A stretch of 64,000 nucleotides of DNA, taken from NCBI GenBank assembly GCA_016217595.1, contig JACRHS010000001.1:1-64000 (forward strand), read 5' to 3'. Of the stretch, positions 47,114 through 56,467 are shown piece by piece. Both the position numbers and the translations under genes were made by a program. How positions within the stretch are numbered: position 1 is the stretch's first letter; each line of letters starts with the position of its first letter. A model generated the notes under the pieces. It was not told the DNA's origin and ran no database searches. It worked only from the letters and a program-made list of their open reading frames with translations. This stretch comes from Opitutia bacterium. GTDB taxonomy: Bacteria; Verrucomicrobiota; Verrucomicrobiia; Opitutales; Opitutaceae.

Positions 47114-48958
47114 ATGTCCACCACACCGCAAAAGTTCGAGTTCCAAGCCGAGATCAAGCAGCTGCTCGATATCGTCATCCACTCGCTCTACACGGAGAAA
47201 GAAATCTTCGTGCGCGAGTTGGTGTCCAACGCTTCCGACGCTCTCGAAAAACTGCGCCACCTCCAGCTCACCGAGAAGGAAATCTTCGACGACAAACTGG
47301 AGCTGGAGATCAACATCACCACCGACGACAAGGCGAAGACCGTCACGATCCAGGACTTCGGCCTCGGCATGACGAGCGCCGAGCTGGTCGAAAACCTCGG
47401 CACCATCGCCCACTCCGGCTCCAAAGCCTTTTTGAAGGCGCTTAGCGAGAGCGACCAGAAGGGCGCCAACCTCATCGGCCAGTTCGGCGTCGGTTTCTAC
47501 TCGGCGTTCATGGTCGCGAAACGCGTGCAGGTCTTCACCCACTCGTGGCGCACCGGCGAGCCCGGCCTGCTCTGGACGAGCGATGGCTCCGGCAGCTACC
47601 AGATCGAGGACTGCGACGGCCAGCGCCGCGGTTGCAAAATCGTTGTCGAACTCAAGGACGATTGCGCGGACTACGCGCAGGAATGGCGCGTGAAGGAGCT
47701 GCTCGAGCGTTACAGCGCGTTCGTCGGGTTCCCGATCAATCTCAACGGCAAACGCATCAACACCGTCCAGGCCCTCTGGCTGCGCAATAAAAACGAGATC
47801 AAGGAAGAGGAGTACACCGAGTTCTACAAATTCCAGGCGCACGCCCACGACGAGCCGCGGCTGCGGTTGCACTTCAACGCCGACGCCCCGCTCCAGATCA
47901 ACGCCCTGCTCTTTGTGCCGAAGGAGAACACCGAGAAGCTTGGGTTTGCCCGCACCGAGCCGAGCGTCGCGATGTACTGCCGCAAGGTGCTCATCGAAGC
48001 GCACCCGAAGGATCTGCTCCCCGAGTGGCTGCGTTTCCTCAAGGGCGTGGTCGATAGCGAGGACCTCCCGCTACACATCTCCCGCGAGACGATGCAGGAC
48101 AAGGCGCTCCTCGAAAAGTTGAACAAGGTCATCGCGAAACGCTTCCTGAAATTCCTCGAAGAGGAAGCCAAGGCGCGCCCCGAGGCCTACGACGAATTCT
48201 TCCGCGAGTTCGGCATCTTCATCAAGGAAGGCGCCGCGCTCGATTTCACGCACCGCGAGTCGCTCACCAAGCTGCTGCGCTTCGAGTCGTCGCTCACCGA
48301 GAAGGGCAAGCTCACCAGCCTCGCCGACTACGTCTCGCGCATGAAGGACGGCCAGAAGGAGATTTATTACATCACCGGCCCGAGCCGCGCCTCCATCGAG
48401 AGCGGCCCGTATCTGGAAGGCTTCAAGGCCCGCAATCTCGAAGTGCTGTTCTGCTACGAGGCGGTGGACGAGTACGTGATGGGCAACGCCCGCGATTTCG
48501 ACGGCAAGAAGTTTGCCGCCGCCGATCACGCCGACACCAAACTCGACGATCTGCCCAAGCCGCCCGAGGGCGAGACGCTCACGGCCGACCAGACCAAGGC
48601 GCTCGCCAAGTGGCTCAAGGAAGCGCTCGGCGACCGCGTGGCCGAGGTGAAGTCCAGCGAACGTCTCGTCGATTCGCCCGCCGTGGCGCTCAACGCCGAC
48701 AAGTTCATGTCGCCCCACATGCGCCGCATGATGAAAGCCATGAACAAGGACAGCGCCGACACGCCGCTGCGCGTCAACCTGGAGATCAACCCGCGCCACG
48801 CCGTGATCCGCCGCCTCGCCGCCACCCGCGACAGCGCGCCGGAGAAGGCGACCCTCGTGGCCGAGCAGATTCTCGACAACGCCCTCATCTCCGCCGGCCT
48901 CCTCGAAGACCCGTCGAAGATGATCCAGCGCCTCTACAAGCTGCTGGAAAACGTCTGA
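47114..48958 (+). CDS. htpG: Chaperone protein HtpG (Hsp90 family)
   Basis: 614 residues, normal for HtpG. The N-terminal ATPase has YTEKEIFVRELVSNASDALE, IQDFGLGMTSAEL, NLGTIAHSGSKAFL and GQFGVGFYSAFMVA. The middle domain shows LLPEWLRFLKGVVDSEDLPL and ISRETMQDKALLEKLNK. The C-terminal dimerisation domain starts near LTADQTKALAKW and ends at residue 614 with LYKLLENV. There is no C-terminal MEEVD. It assists folding of a subset of cytosolic proteins under stress. I saw no CIRCE element in the 187 bp upstream. Confidence 0.97.
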   Translation: MSTTPQKFEFQAEIKQLLDIVIHSLYTEKEIFVRELVSNASDALEKLRHLQLTEKEIFDDKLELEINITTDDKAKTVTIQDFGLGMTSAELVENLGTIAHSGSKAFLKALSESDQKGANLIGQFGVGFYSAFMVAKRVQVFTHSWRTGEPGLLWTSDGSGSYQIEDCDGQRRGCKIVVELKDDCADYAQEWRVKELLERYSAFVGFPINLNGKRINTVQALWLRNKNEIKEEEYTEFYKFQAHAHDEPRLRLHFNADAPLQINALLFVPKENTEKLGFARTEPSVAMYCRKVLIEAHPKDLLPEWLRFLKGVVDSEDLPLHISRETMQDKALLEKLNKVIAKRFLKFLEEEAKARPEAYDEFFREFGIFIKEGAALDFTHRESLTKLLRFESSLTEKGKLTSLADYVSRMKDGQKEIYYITGPSRASIESGPYLEGFKARNLEVLFCYEAVDEYVMGNARDFDGKKFAAADHADTKLDDLPKPPEGETLTADQTKALAKWLKEALGDRVAEVKSSERLVDSPAVALNADKFMSPHMRRMMKAMNKDSADTPLRVNLEINPRHAVIRRLAATRDSAPEKATLVAEQILDNALISAGLLEDPSKMIQRLYKLLENV

Positions 48959-48975
48959 CGCAAAACTTCCTTCCG

Positions 48976-49674
48976 ATGCGCCCCACCCTGCTCTGCCTCT
49001 GGTTTGCAGTCGGGGTGGCGCTGACGGTTCGCGCGGCCGATAAACCATCTCCGGCCGCACCCGCCGACCCAGCCGCCGATCTGAGCCGCTGGGTCGTTGA
49101 GCAAATGCCCGGCGGCAAAGTCACGGTGCGCGATGGCCAGCTGGAGATTGAGGACGCCGCCGGTTGCACGGTCTGGTTGCGCGAGAAACTCACTGCGCCG
49201 GTCGTCATCACCTACGAAGCGTCGGTGATTGCGCGCGGCGGACCGCATGATCGCGTTTCCGATCTCAACTGCTTCTGGATGGCCCGCGATCCCCGGGCGG
49301 AAGAGGGCTGTCCCTTCGCGCCAGGCCGAGGGCGCAGCGGCAAGTTTTCCGATTACGACACGCTGCTCACCTACTACGTCGGCTTCGGCGGAAACGAAAA
49401 CACCACCACGCGTTTCCGGCGTTACGACGGCACGGCCGCCCGACCGCTGCGGCCGGAACACGATCTGCGCGACCCACGCGTGCTGCTCTCGTCCAACAAG
49501 ACTTATCGCCTCCGGCTGGTCGCGCGCGATGGCGTGGCGGAATTTTGGCGCGACGGAGAAAAGATCTTCACCTTCTGTGATCCCGCGCCGCTGACCGCCG
49601 GTTGGTTCGGCCTGCGCACGGTCAACAGCCACCTGTCAATCCGCCGCGTGCGCATAGAGCACCCCGCGCCATAG
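48976..49674 (+). CDS. Secreted DUF6250 domain protein
   Basis: 232 residues from the ATG at 48976, 17 bp after htpG. A signal peptide (LLCLWFAVGVALTVRAADK) precedes a jelly-roll type domain covering the rest. Marker phrases are GCTVWLREKLTAPVVITYEA, GGPHDRVSDLNCFWMARDP, YYVGFGGNENTTTRFRRYDG, RPLRPEHDL and AGWFGLRTVNSHLSI. These match what I remember of DUF6250, found with polysaccharide-degrading proteins. No catalytic residues can be named. Carbohydrate binding or lyase-like activity is possible but unproven. Confidence 0.75.
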   Translation: MRPTLLCLWFAVGVALTVRAADKPSPAAPADPAADLSRWVVEQMPGGKVTVRDGQLEIEDAAGCTVWLREKLTAPVVITYEASVIARGGPHDRVSDLNCFWMARDPRAEEGCPFAPGRGRSGKFSDYDTLLTYYVGFGGNENTTTRFRRYDGTAARPLRPEHDLRDPRVLLSSNKTYRLRLVARDGVAEFWRDGEKIFTFCDPAPLTAGWFGLRTVNSHLSIRRVRIEHPAP

Positions 49675-49770
49675 GCGAAACCGTCGGCCAGCCCGCGCGG
49701 CGAAAACTCTCCTCGTCTCGCGCGGGTTTCGGCTTCACGTTGCCCGCCTCCCGCCGTTTTCTTCCGCGTC

Positions 49771-50688
49771 ATGTTGCGTTTTATCATCCGTCGCCTGCTC
49801 GAGACGATCCCGGTCCTCTTCGTGATCGTGACGGCGACGTTTTTCCTGATCCGGTTCGTACCGGGCGGGCCGTTCACGGCGGAGAAAGCCGTCACGCCGG
49901 AAGTTCTGCGCAACCTGGAAACGCACTACGGCCTCAACCAGCCGCTGCACCGGCAATATTTTTCCTATCTCAACCGGCTCGCGCACGGCGACCTCGGGCC
50001 GTCGTTCAAATACGCCAACCGCACCGTCAACGAGATCATCGCCAGCAAGCTGCCGGTGTCGCTCGAACTCGGTGCGCTCGCCCTGGCCGTCGCGCTCGTC
50101 CTCGGTCTCAGCGCCGGCATCCTCGCCTCCATCCGCAAAAACACCTGGCTCGACTATGCCTCGTCGTCGTTCGCAATGGTGGGCATCTGCGTGCCGACGT
50201 TTGTGCTCGGCCCGCTGGCGGTGCTGGTGTTCGCCATTCATCTCGGTTGGTGCAACGCCTCCGGTTGGGACACACCCGCCGACCGGGTGTTGCCGGCGCT
50301 CACGCTCGGTCTCGTCTACGCCGCCTATGTCGCGCGCCTCACGCGCGGCGGCATGCTCGAAGTCCTGAATCAGGATTACATCCGCACGGCGCGCGCCAAA
50401 GGCGCATCAGAGCTGCGGGTGGTTTTCAAACACGCGCTGCGCGGCGGCCTCCTGCCGGTGGTCGCATTTCTCGGCCCGGCCGCGGCGGGCGTGCTCACCG
50501 GTTCATTTGTGATCGAAACGATCTTCCAGATTCCCGGACTCGGCCGCGAGTTCATCACCAGCGCCTTCAGCCGCGACTACACGCTGATCCTCGGCACCGT
50601 GCTCCTCTACGCCGTCCTGCTCGTCGGCTTCAATCTCGCCGTCGATATCGTCCAAGTGTGGCTCAACCCGAAGCTGAAATTCGAGTGA
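49771..50688 (+). CDS. Oligopeptide-type ABC transporter permease (OppB/DppB family)
   Basis: 305 residues, six transmembrane segments. N-terminal MLRFIIRRLLETIPVLFVIV with the family gating phrase LIRFVPGGPFTAEKAVTPEV, a large periplasmic loop, then the inner-membrane EAA loop (VLNQDYIRTARAKGASELRV) and the terminal QVWLNPKLKFE. Its partner OppC-type gene is 118 bp downstream beyond a palindromic repeat. No binding protein (OppA) or ATPases (OppD/F) are encoded nearby, so the full transporter must be completed from elsewhere. Confidence 0.92.
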   Translation: MLRFIIRRLLETIPVLFVIVTATFFLIRFVPGGPFTAEKAVTPEVLRNLETHYGLNQPLHRQYFSYLNRLAHGDLGPSFKYANRTVNEIIASKLPVSLELGALALAVALVLGLSAGILASIRKNTWLDYASSSFAMVGICVPTFVLGPLAVLVFAIHLGWCNASGWDTPADRVLPALTLGLVYAAYVARLTRGGMLEVLNQDYIRTARAKGASELRVVFKHALRGGLLPVVAFLGPAAAGVLTGSFVIETIFQIPGLGREFITSAFSRDYTLILGTVLLYAVLLVGFNLAVDIVQVWLNPKLKFE

Positions 50689-50708
50689 ACCCGACCACCA
50701 TTTTTGTG

Positions 50709-50796
50709 AACCACGAAACACACGAAATACACGAAAGATCCGGACCGCTGCTGTGCCGGGATTTCTTTTCGTGCCTTTCGTGTCTTTCTTGGTGAC
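50709..50796. repeat. Dispersed palindromic repeat between oppB- and oppC-type genes
   Basis: The left arm CCACGAAACACACGAAATAC plus ACGAAAGA (50711-50738) is an imperfect inverted copy of the right arm TCTTTTCGTGCCTTTCGTG plus TCTTTCTTGGTG (50764-50794), around a 25-base centre. As RNA it would fold into a long hairpin. A half copy is at 45421-45453. No coding function is likely; it may act as a mobile REP/MITE-like element or as an mRNA-processing signal. Confidence 0.8.
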
Positions 50797-50806
50797 ACCT
50801 CCGCCC

Positions 50807-51787
50807 ATGCTGTCGCCGAAGACCATTCCCACCGCCGAAATCACCGCCGAACAACTCGAGCGCGGGCATTCGTTGTGGCAGGACGCCTGGCACCGGCTGC
50901 GGCGCAATCGCCTCGCGGTGTTTGGCGGCGGCGCGCTGCTCGCGCTGGCGCTGCTCTGCGCGTTGGGACCGGTTTTTTCGCAATCGTACCGGGAGCAGAC
51001 ACTCGCACTCGGCGCCACGCCGCCCAGCGCGGCGCATTGGTGCGGCACCGACATCCACGGCCGCGATCTTTTCGCGCGCATCCTCTACGGCGGCCGCATT
51101 TCGCTCATGGTCGGATTGGTCGCCACGTTTGTCGCGCTGGTCATCGGCGTCTCCTACGGCGCGGTGGCCGGCTATCTCGGCGGCAAAGTCGACATGGTGA
51201 TGATGCGCATCGTCGACATCCTGTACGCCCTCCCGTTTACGATCTTCGTGATCCTGACGATGGTGTTCCTCAAAGAGCCCATGCAACAGCTCGACGCCTG
51301 GTTCGGGCAGATGTCGATCGGCGGCTGGCACCCGCTCGCGCAAGCGCAGGGCCTCGGCAAAATCCTTCTGCTCTTCGCCGCCATCGGCGCGGTGGAGTGG
51401 CGCACGATGGCGCGCATCGTCCGCAGCCAGACCATGGCGATCAAACAAATGGAGTTCATCGAAGCGGCGCGGGCGCTGGGGCTGAGCCGGCGGCGGATCG
51501 TGTTTCGCCACATGATTCCCAACGCGCTCGGCCCGGTGGTCGTCTACACCACGCTCACGATCCCGGCGGTGATGCTGCTGGAGGCATTTCTCAGTTACCT
51601 CGGCCTCGGCGTGGAACCGCCGATGAGCTCGTGGGGCACGTTGATCAAAGACGGCGCGGAAAAGATGGAGGAATTCTGGTGGCTGCTGGTGTTCCCGGGC
51701 GGAATTTTTTCGCTGACGTTGTTCTCGCTGAATTTTCTCGGCGACGGTTTGCGCGACGCCCTGGACGTCCGCGCCGCCAAAGATTGA
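50807..51787 (+). CDS. Oligopeptide-type ABC transporter permease (OppC/DppC family)
   Basis: 326 residues from the ATG at 50807; an upstream in-frame extension at 50753 would be encoded by the palindromic repeat and is rejected. It has the OppC N-terminal hallmark (DAWHRLRRNRLAVFGGGALL), HWCGTDIHGRDLFARILYGG, the gating helix VDILYALPFTIFVILTMVF and the EAA loop (MEFIEAARALGLSRRRIVFR), then EAFLSYLGLGVEPPMSSWG. Six transmembrane segments. It pairs with the OppB-type permease; probable cargo is peptides or other small solutes. Confidence 0.92.
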   Translation: MLSPKTIPTAEITAEQLERGHSLWQDAWHRLRRNRLAVFGGGALLALALLCALGPVFSQSYREQTLALGATPPSAAHWCGTDIHGRDLFARILYGGRISLMVGLVATFVALVIGVSYGAVAGYLGGKVDMVMMRIVDILYALPFTIFVILTMVFLKEPMQQLDAWFGQMSIGGWHPLAQAQGLGKILLLFAAIGAVEWRTMARIVRSQTMAIKQMEFIEAARALGLSRRRIVFRHMIPNALGPVVVYTTLTIPAVMLLEAFLSYLGLGVEPPMSSWGTLIKDGAEKMEEFWWLLVFPGGIFSLTLFSLNFLGDGLRDALDVRAAKD

Positions 51788-51839
51788 TGGCGGAACACAT
51801 TGACGCGGCCTTGTTCTATTACCCAACTTCAACCCGTCC

Positions 51840-53609
51840 ATGCGCCGATTTTTCCCGTACATCCGTTACCTGAAGGCGGAACGCCGCACCTTTTTGCCGG
51901 CGGTCGTGTACGGCGTGATGTTCGGCGCCGTCAATGGCCTCGGGCTGCCGTTGATGACGAAGTACGTTTTCCCCATCGTCTTTGACTCCTCGGGCGGTCC
52001 GCGGCTCACCACATGGGAATTGTTGAGTGTCGCGGCGTGGTTGCCCATGGTGTTTTTGCTGCGCGGCGTCTGCGGTTACCTCAACAGCTACTATATCACC
52101 CTCACCGGCACCCGCGTGCTGGAGGCCATCCGGCTGGATTTCTTCCGCAAACTGCAGGTGCTGCCATTGTCGTTCATCCAAGGCCGCTCGGCGGGCGATC
52201 TCGTTTCGCGCGGACTGGCCGACACGGGGCAGTTGCAAAATACCCTCATCACCGTCGCCAACGACGGCCTGAAACAACCGCTCACCCTCTTCTCGTCGAT
52301 CGGCTATCTGAGTTATCTGGCGTTTACCGAGCAAGGCGTGGTGCTCGTCCTCGTCTGCATCGCGCTCGTGCCGCTGTGCGTGTTTCCCGTGCGCTACGTC
52401 GGCAAGAAAGTCGTCAAACGCGCTTATCAGGTGCAGGCCCAACTCGGCGATGTCTCCGGGCAGATCACGGAAAACCTCTCCGCCGCCCGCGAAGTGCGCG
52501 CCTTCAGTCTGGAGGCGCGCGCCACGGAGCGTTTCGCCGCCGCCTGCCGCGCACTCATCACGTCGCAACTCAAGGTCGTGAAATACGCGCAGGCGCTCAC
52601 CCCGGCCATCGAGATCGTCTCCGCCTGCGGCATCTCGTTCACCCTGCTCTACGCCTACCGCGAAGGCATGAGCATCGACACGTTCCTCTCGATCATCATG
52701 GCGCTCTACCTGAGCTATGAACCGGTCAAAAAAGTGGGCGCCATCAACAACGAGTTGAAACGCGGCAGCGCCTCGCTCGAACGCCTCGAAGTCGTGCTCA
52801 ACGAACCGGTGCGCATCGCCGATCCCGCCACCCCGGTCGAGATCGGCCGGCTGCGCGGTGAGATTGCATTCGCCAACGTCAACTTCGCGTACCACACCGA
52901 CGTGCCCGTGCTCCAAAGCGTGACCGTTCGCATCCCCGCCGGCACCGTCTGCGCGCTGGTCGGCCCGAGCGGCGCCGGCAAATCCACCTTCGCCAACCTC
53001 GTGCCCCGCTTCTACGAAGCGGCCGCCGGCAGCGTGAGCATCGATGGCCTCGATGTGCGTGCACTCCGCCTCACCGACCTCCGCCGCAACATCGCCCTCG
53101 TCTCGCAGGAGCCGGTGCTGTTCAACGACACCATCTACAACAATCTCCTGCTCGGCCGGCCCGACGCCACCCGCGAAGAAGTTATCGCCGCCGCGAAAAA
53201 CGCCTTCGCCGACGACTTCATCCGCAACCTGGCGCAGGGTTACGACACCATGGCCGGCGAGCGCGGCGTGCTCCTCTCCGGCGGACAAAAGCAACGCATC
53301 GCCATCGCCCGCGCGTTCCTGCGCAACGCCCCCATCCTCATCCTCGACGAAGCCACCAGCGCGCTCGACGGCGAGAGCGAAGCCGCGATCCAGACTGCGC
53401 TGAAACGCCTCGTCGTCGGCAAGACCGTGCTCATCATCGCCCATCGTTTCAGCACCATCCGCGACGCCACGATGATCCTCGTTTTCGACCAGGGCCGCAT
53501 CGTCGCTCAGGGCGACCACCGCCAGCTCTACGCCGGCAACGACCTCTATCGCTCCCTCTACGACCGCCAGCAAATGAGTGGCGGACTCGCCTCAACGGCC
53601 GCCGTCTGA
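51840..53609 (+). CDS. MsbA-like ABC exporter (half transporter, fused membrane and ATPase domains)
   Basis: 589 residues. A six-helix ABC exporter membrane domain (about 1-320) contains RLDFFRKLQVLPLSFIQGRS and GDLVSRGLADT. The ATPase has Walker A VGPSGAGKST (about 374-383), Q-loop VSQEPVLFNDTIY, signature LLSGGQKQRIAIARAFL, Walker B PILILDEATSALD and switch IIAHRFSTI. Members flip lipids or lipid-linked glycans across the inner membrane. It begins the plus-strand glycan cluster and is followed after 33 bp by a methyltransferase. That context supports LPS core/lipid A or other glycolipid export; drug export cannot be excluded. Confidence 0.88.
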   Translation: MRRFFPYIRYLKAERRTFLPAVVYGVMFGAVNGLGLPLMTKYVFPIVFDSSGGPRLTTWELLSVAAWLPMVFLLRGVCGYLNSYYITLTGTRVLEAIRLDFFRKLQVLPLSFIQGRSAGDLVSRGLADTGQLQNTLITVANDGLKQPLTLFSSIGYLSYLAFTEQGVVLVLVCIALVPLCVFPVRYVGKKVVKRAYQVQAQLGDVSGQITENLSAAREVRAFSLEARATERFAAACRALITSQLKVVKYAQALTPAIEIVSACGISFTLLYAYREGMSIDTFLSIIMALYLSYEPVKKVGAINNELKRGSASLERLEVVLNEPVRIADPATPVEIGRLRGEIAFANVNFAYHTDVPVLQSVTVRIPAGTVCALVGPSGAGKSTFANLVPRFYEAAAGSVSIDGLDVRALRLTDLRRNIALVSQEPVLFNDTIYNNLLLGRPDATREEVIAAAKNAFADDFIRNLAQGYDTMAGERGVLLSGGQKQRIAIARAFLRNAPILILDEATSALDGESEAAIQTALKRLVVGKTVLIIAHRFSTIRDATMILVFDQGRIVAQGDHRQLYAGNDLYRSLYDRQQMSGGLASTAAV

Positions 53610-53642
53610 GCCGCGGCGCGCCTCCTTGTTCGTCACCTGCAC

Positions 53643-54338
53643 ATGAGCAAAAAATACGACTTCGCCCTGGACATGGCGACGGACAACTCCAACTCCCTGA
53701 TCCTGCGCCAAGTCCGGCCGGACAGCGATATTCTGGAAATTGCCTGTGCGCACGGGCGCATGACCAAGTACCTGCACGAGACGCTCCACTGCCGCGTGAC
53801 CATCGTCGAATGGGACCGGGAGGCCGGCCAGGCCGCCGCCCCCTACGCCACCGATGCCCGCCATATCGGCGAGCGTTTGGGCGACTTGGAACAACCCTTC
53901 TGGCACGAGACGCTCAGCCGCGAGGGCCGCACCTTCGACGGCATTATTCTGGCCGACATCCTGGAGCACCTGCGCGACCCGTGGAAAACGCTCCGGCAGA
54001 TCCGGACGCTCTTACGTCCCGACGGAGCCATCTGGATCTCCGTCCCCAATGTGGCCCACAACGGCATCTTGATCGAGCTGTTGCAGGGACGCTTCGATTA
54101 CCGGGAGGTCGGGCTGCTCGACAATACGCATCTGCGCTTCTTCACCGCCGACAGCCTTGCCCGGCTGGTCGCCGCCGCCGGACTGCGGATCGCCGCCCGC
54201 TTTGACCCCACCCAACAGGTCCATTGCACGGAATTGAAGAACTCCTACCGCGAGCTGCCCTGGTATGTGGCCAGATACTTGCGCCGCCGACCCGGCGGGG
54301 AGATCTACCAGTTCGTATGGGAACTGCGCCTCGCCTAA
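53643..54338 (+). CDS. Class I SAM-dependent methyltransferase
   Basis: 231 residues. The SAM-binding region is DSDILEIACAHGRMTKYL (motif I, G-rich loop reduced to A-C-A-H-G), followed by VEWDREAGQAA, FDGIILADILEHLRDPWKTL and LLRPDGAIWISVPN (motif post III). DNTHLRFFTADSLARLVAAA is typical of the Methyltransf_23/11 group found in glycan and O-antigen clusters. It sits between the exporter and the first glycosyltransferase. The acceptor is unknown; a sugar or lipid-linked glycan fits the context. Confidence 0.85.
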   Translation: MSKKYDFALDMATDNSNSLILRQVRPDSDILEIACAHGRMTKYLHETLHCRVTIVEWDREAGQAAAPYATDARHIGERLGDLEQPFWHETLSREGRTFDGIILADILEHLRDPWKTLRQIRTLLRPDGAIWISVPNVAHNGILIELLQGRFDYREVGLLDNTHLRFFTADSLARLVAAAGLRIAARFDPTQQVHCTELKNSYRELPWYVARYLRRRPGGEIYQFVWELRLA

Positions 54339-54358
54339 CGTCTCGCCGCCCCTTACCC

Positions 54359-55354
54359 ATGCCCCCCCGCGTCAGCGTCCTCGTCCCGACATATAATTAC
54401 GCGCGCTACCTGCCGGAGGCGCTCGATTCGGTGCTCGCGCAGCAGTTCACCGACTTCGAGCTGATCATCAGTGACGACGCCTCCACGGACAATTCCGCCG
54501 AGATTTTACGCCGCTACGCCGCGCGCGACGCCCGCATCCGCTACCAAGTTCACCCGAAGAATCTCGGCATGGTGGCCAACTGGAATTGGTGCCTCAACGA
54601 GGCCCGGGGCGAATACATCAAATACCTCTTCGGCGACGATCGCCTGAGCAGTCCGTTGGCGCTCGGTACGCTCGTAACCATGCTGGAGAAAAACCCGGCG
54701 GCCGTGCTCGCAGTCTCCGCCCGCAACATCATCGACGAGCAATCCCGCATCGTGGATTGCTGGGATCAGCTGGGAGAATCCGGCGTGCACTCCGGTCGCG
54801 CCGTGGGACGCCGCTGCCTGTTGCGCGCCGTAAATTATGTCGGCGAGCCTAGCGTCGTGCTGTTTCGCGCCAGCCAAGCCACCCGAGGATTCGACACGAG
54901 TTACCGTCAGATCGTCGATCTGGAGATGTGGTGCCACCTCTTGCGTGGCGGCGATCTCGTCTATACCCGCGAGCCCCTGTGTCAGTTCCGCTGCCATGCC
55001 GTGCAGCAAACCGCGGTGAACCGCCAGCAGCAGCGCGGCGAGAAAGAGTATCCTCTGCTCTTTGCTGAGCACATGGACTATTTCCTGCCTGCAGGCGCTG
55101 CTTTCCCTCCTGAGGAGTTAAATCATGTCTTCCTACGGGTGTTTCATATGCGACGCGATTTGCGAAGTAATCTCCGCCACGACATCACACCCGAAGCCAA
55201 AACCATCACCGAACTGCTGATGTCGCGCCTGGGTCGCGGGCGCTATTTTCGCCTCTGGCTGCGCCGGCGCCTCACCCGGCCGTTTCTCAACTTCTGGCGC
55301 TTTTGGCACAAACACGTGTTGCACCGGCCGCTCCCGCCGTGTTGCGCTAGCTGA
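54359..55354 (+). CDS. Family 2 glycosyltransferase
   Basis: 331 residues from the ATG at 54359. GT-A fold: VSVLVPTYNYARYLPEALDS, FELIISDDASTDNSAEIL, the acceptor-side EARGEYIKYLFGDDRL (the G-D-D in place of D-x-D), then RQIVDLEMWCHLLRGGDLV. The C-terminal 70 residues are Arg-rich (MRRDLRSNLRHD; FRLWLRRRLTRPFLNF), suited to membrane contact. It transfers a sugar from an activated donor; neither donor nor acceptor can be told. It follows the methyltransferase after 20 bp. Confidence 0.87.
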   Translation: MPPRVSVLVPTYNYARYLPEALDSVLAQQFTDFELIISDDASTDNSAEILRRYAARDARIRYQVHPKNLGMVANWNWCLNEARGEYIKYLFGDDRLSSPLALGTLVTMLEKNPAAVLAVSARNIIDEQSRIVDCWDQLGESGVHSGRAVGRRCLLRAVNYVGEPSVVLFRASQATRGFDTSYRQIVDLEMWCHLLRGGDLVYTREPLCQFRCHAVQQTAVNRQQQRGEKEYPLLFAEHMDYFLPAGAAFPPEELNHVFLRVFHMRRDLRSNLRHDITPEAKTITELLMSRLGRGRYFRLWLRRRLTRPFLNFWRFWHKHVLHRPLPPCCAS

Positions 55355-55393
55355 AGCGAGCGTCGCGCCGCGTGCGCGCACCGCTCCTCTCGT

Positions 55394-56467
55394 ATGGCCC
55401 ACGCTGCAGCGCCCAACATCCTCGTCATTCGTCGCCGCTATCTCGGCGATGTGGTGTTGCTCGCGCCCGTCTTTCGCAACCTGCGCCGCCACTGGCCGGC
55501 AGCCCGCATCACTGCGCTCGTCGAACCCGCCTTCGCTGGCGTGCTGGCGCTCAACCCCGACGTCGATGCCACCCTGTTATTGCCAGCGAAACGCGCCGGC
55601 GTCGCGCCGTGGTTTCGATTCTTGCGCGCGCTACGCAGCGGAGGCTTCACGCACGTCCTCGATCTGGATAACGCGCCCAAGACCGCACTCTTCACCCGGC
55701 TGACCGGCGCGCCCTGCCGTGTGGCGTTGCTGCACGAGATGCCACCGCGCTACCCACGTTTCTACACGCACCTCGCCATCGATCCGCCCGAGGAACACGA
55801 ACGCGCCTCGATCGTCCGCTACTACCTGCGCGCGCTCGCCCCGCTCGGGGTGCCGGTCGTCACGGACGACGTCAGACTAACGCCGCGCGCCGCCGATCTC
55901 GCCGCCGCCCGTGCTCTGCTCGAATCGAAGATCCAAAATCCTAAATCCAAAATTCTCCTCATCCATCCCGGCAGTCGCAGCCCGTTCCGCCTCTGGCCGG
56001 CCGAGCGCTTCGGGGAAATTTACCGACGCGTCGCCGCAGAACTGGACACCAGCGTCCTCCTCATCGGCGGCCCGGCCGAAGCCGCGTTTTTGCCCGCCAT
56101 CCGCACCCACGCGGGCGAGTCACTGGCCGTCATCGATCAACCGTTGCCGGTCCCGCAATTCGCCGCTCTCGCCGCGCAGTGCGCCACGCTGCTCTGCCAC
56201 GACAGCGGCCCGATGCATCTCGCCGCCGCCGTCGGCACGCCGGTCGTCGCGCTCTTCGGTTCGCAAAATGTCGCGCTCTGGCGACCGCACGGTGAACGCC
56301 ACCGCGTGTTGCAAGCCCCTGCGCCCTGCGGCGCCGCATGCGTCGCGCCCGCCGAGTGCACGCCGGGCGACTCTTACCGCAGCTATTGCGTCCGCCGATT
56401 GAGTGTGGACGAAGTGTTTGCCGCCGTACGCGCCCAACTCGCCGCCACGCCCCCGCCGCGCCCATGA
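55394..56467 (+). CDS. GT9 heptosyltransferase-like glycosyltransferase
   Basis: 357 residues. N-terminal ILVIRRRYLGDVVLLAPVFRNL is the GT9 (WaaC/WaaF/WaaQ) signature. The donor domain has KILLIHPGSRSPFRLWPAERF, VLLIGGPAEAAFLPAI and TLLCHDSGPMHLAAAVGTPVVALFG. The C-terminus carries several Cys residues (CGAACVAPAEC). Such enzymes add ADP-heptose or similar sugars to the inner core of LPS. It is the best evidence that this cluster builds LPS core. The stop overlaps the start of the next glycosyltransferase (ATGA). Confidence 0.88.
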   Translation: MAHAAAPNILVIRRRYLGDVVLLAPVFRNLRRHWPAARITALVEPAFAGVLALNPDVDATLLLPAKRAGVAPWFRFLRALRSGGFTHVLDLDNAPKTALFTRLTGAPCRVALLHEMPPRYPRFYTHLAIDPPEEHERASIVRYYLRALAPLGVPVVTDDVRLTPRAADLAAARALLESKIQNPKSKILLIHPGSRSPFRLWPAERFGEIYRRVAAELDTSVLLIGGPAEAAFLPAIRTHAGESLAVIDQPLPVPQFAALAAQCATLLCHDSGPMHLAAAVGTPVVALFGSQNVALWRPHGERHRVLQAPAPCGAACVAPAECTPGDSYRSYCVRRLSVDEVFAAVRAQLAATPPPRP

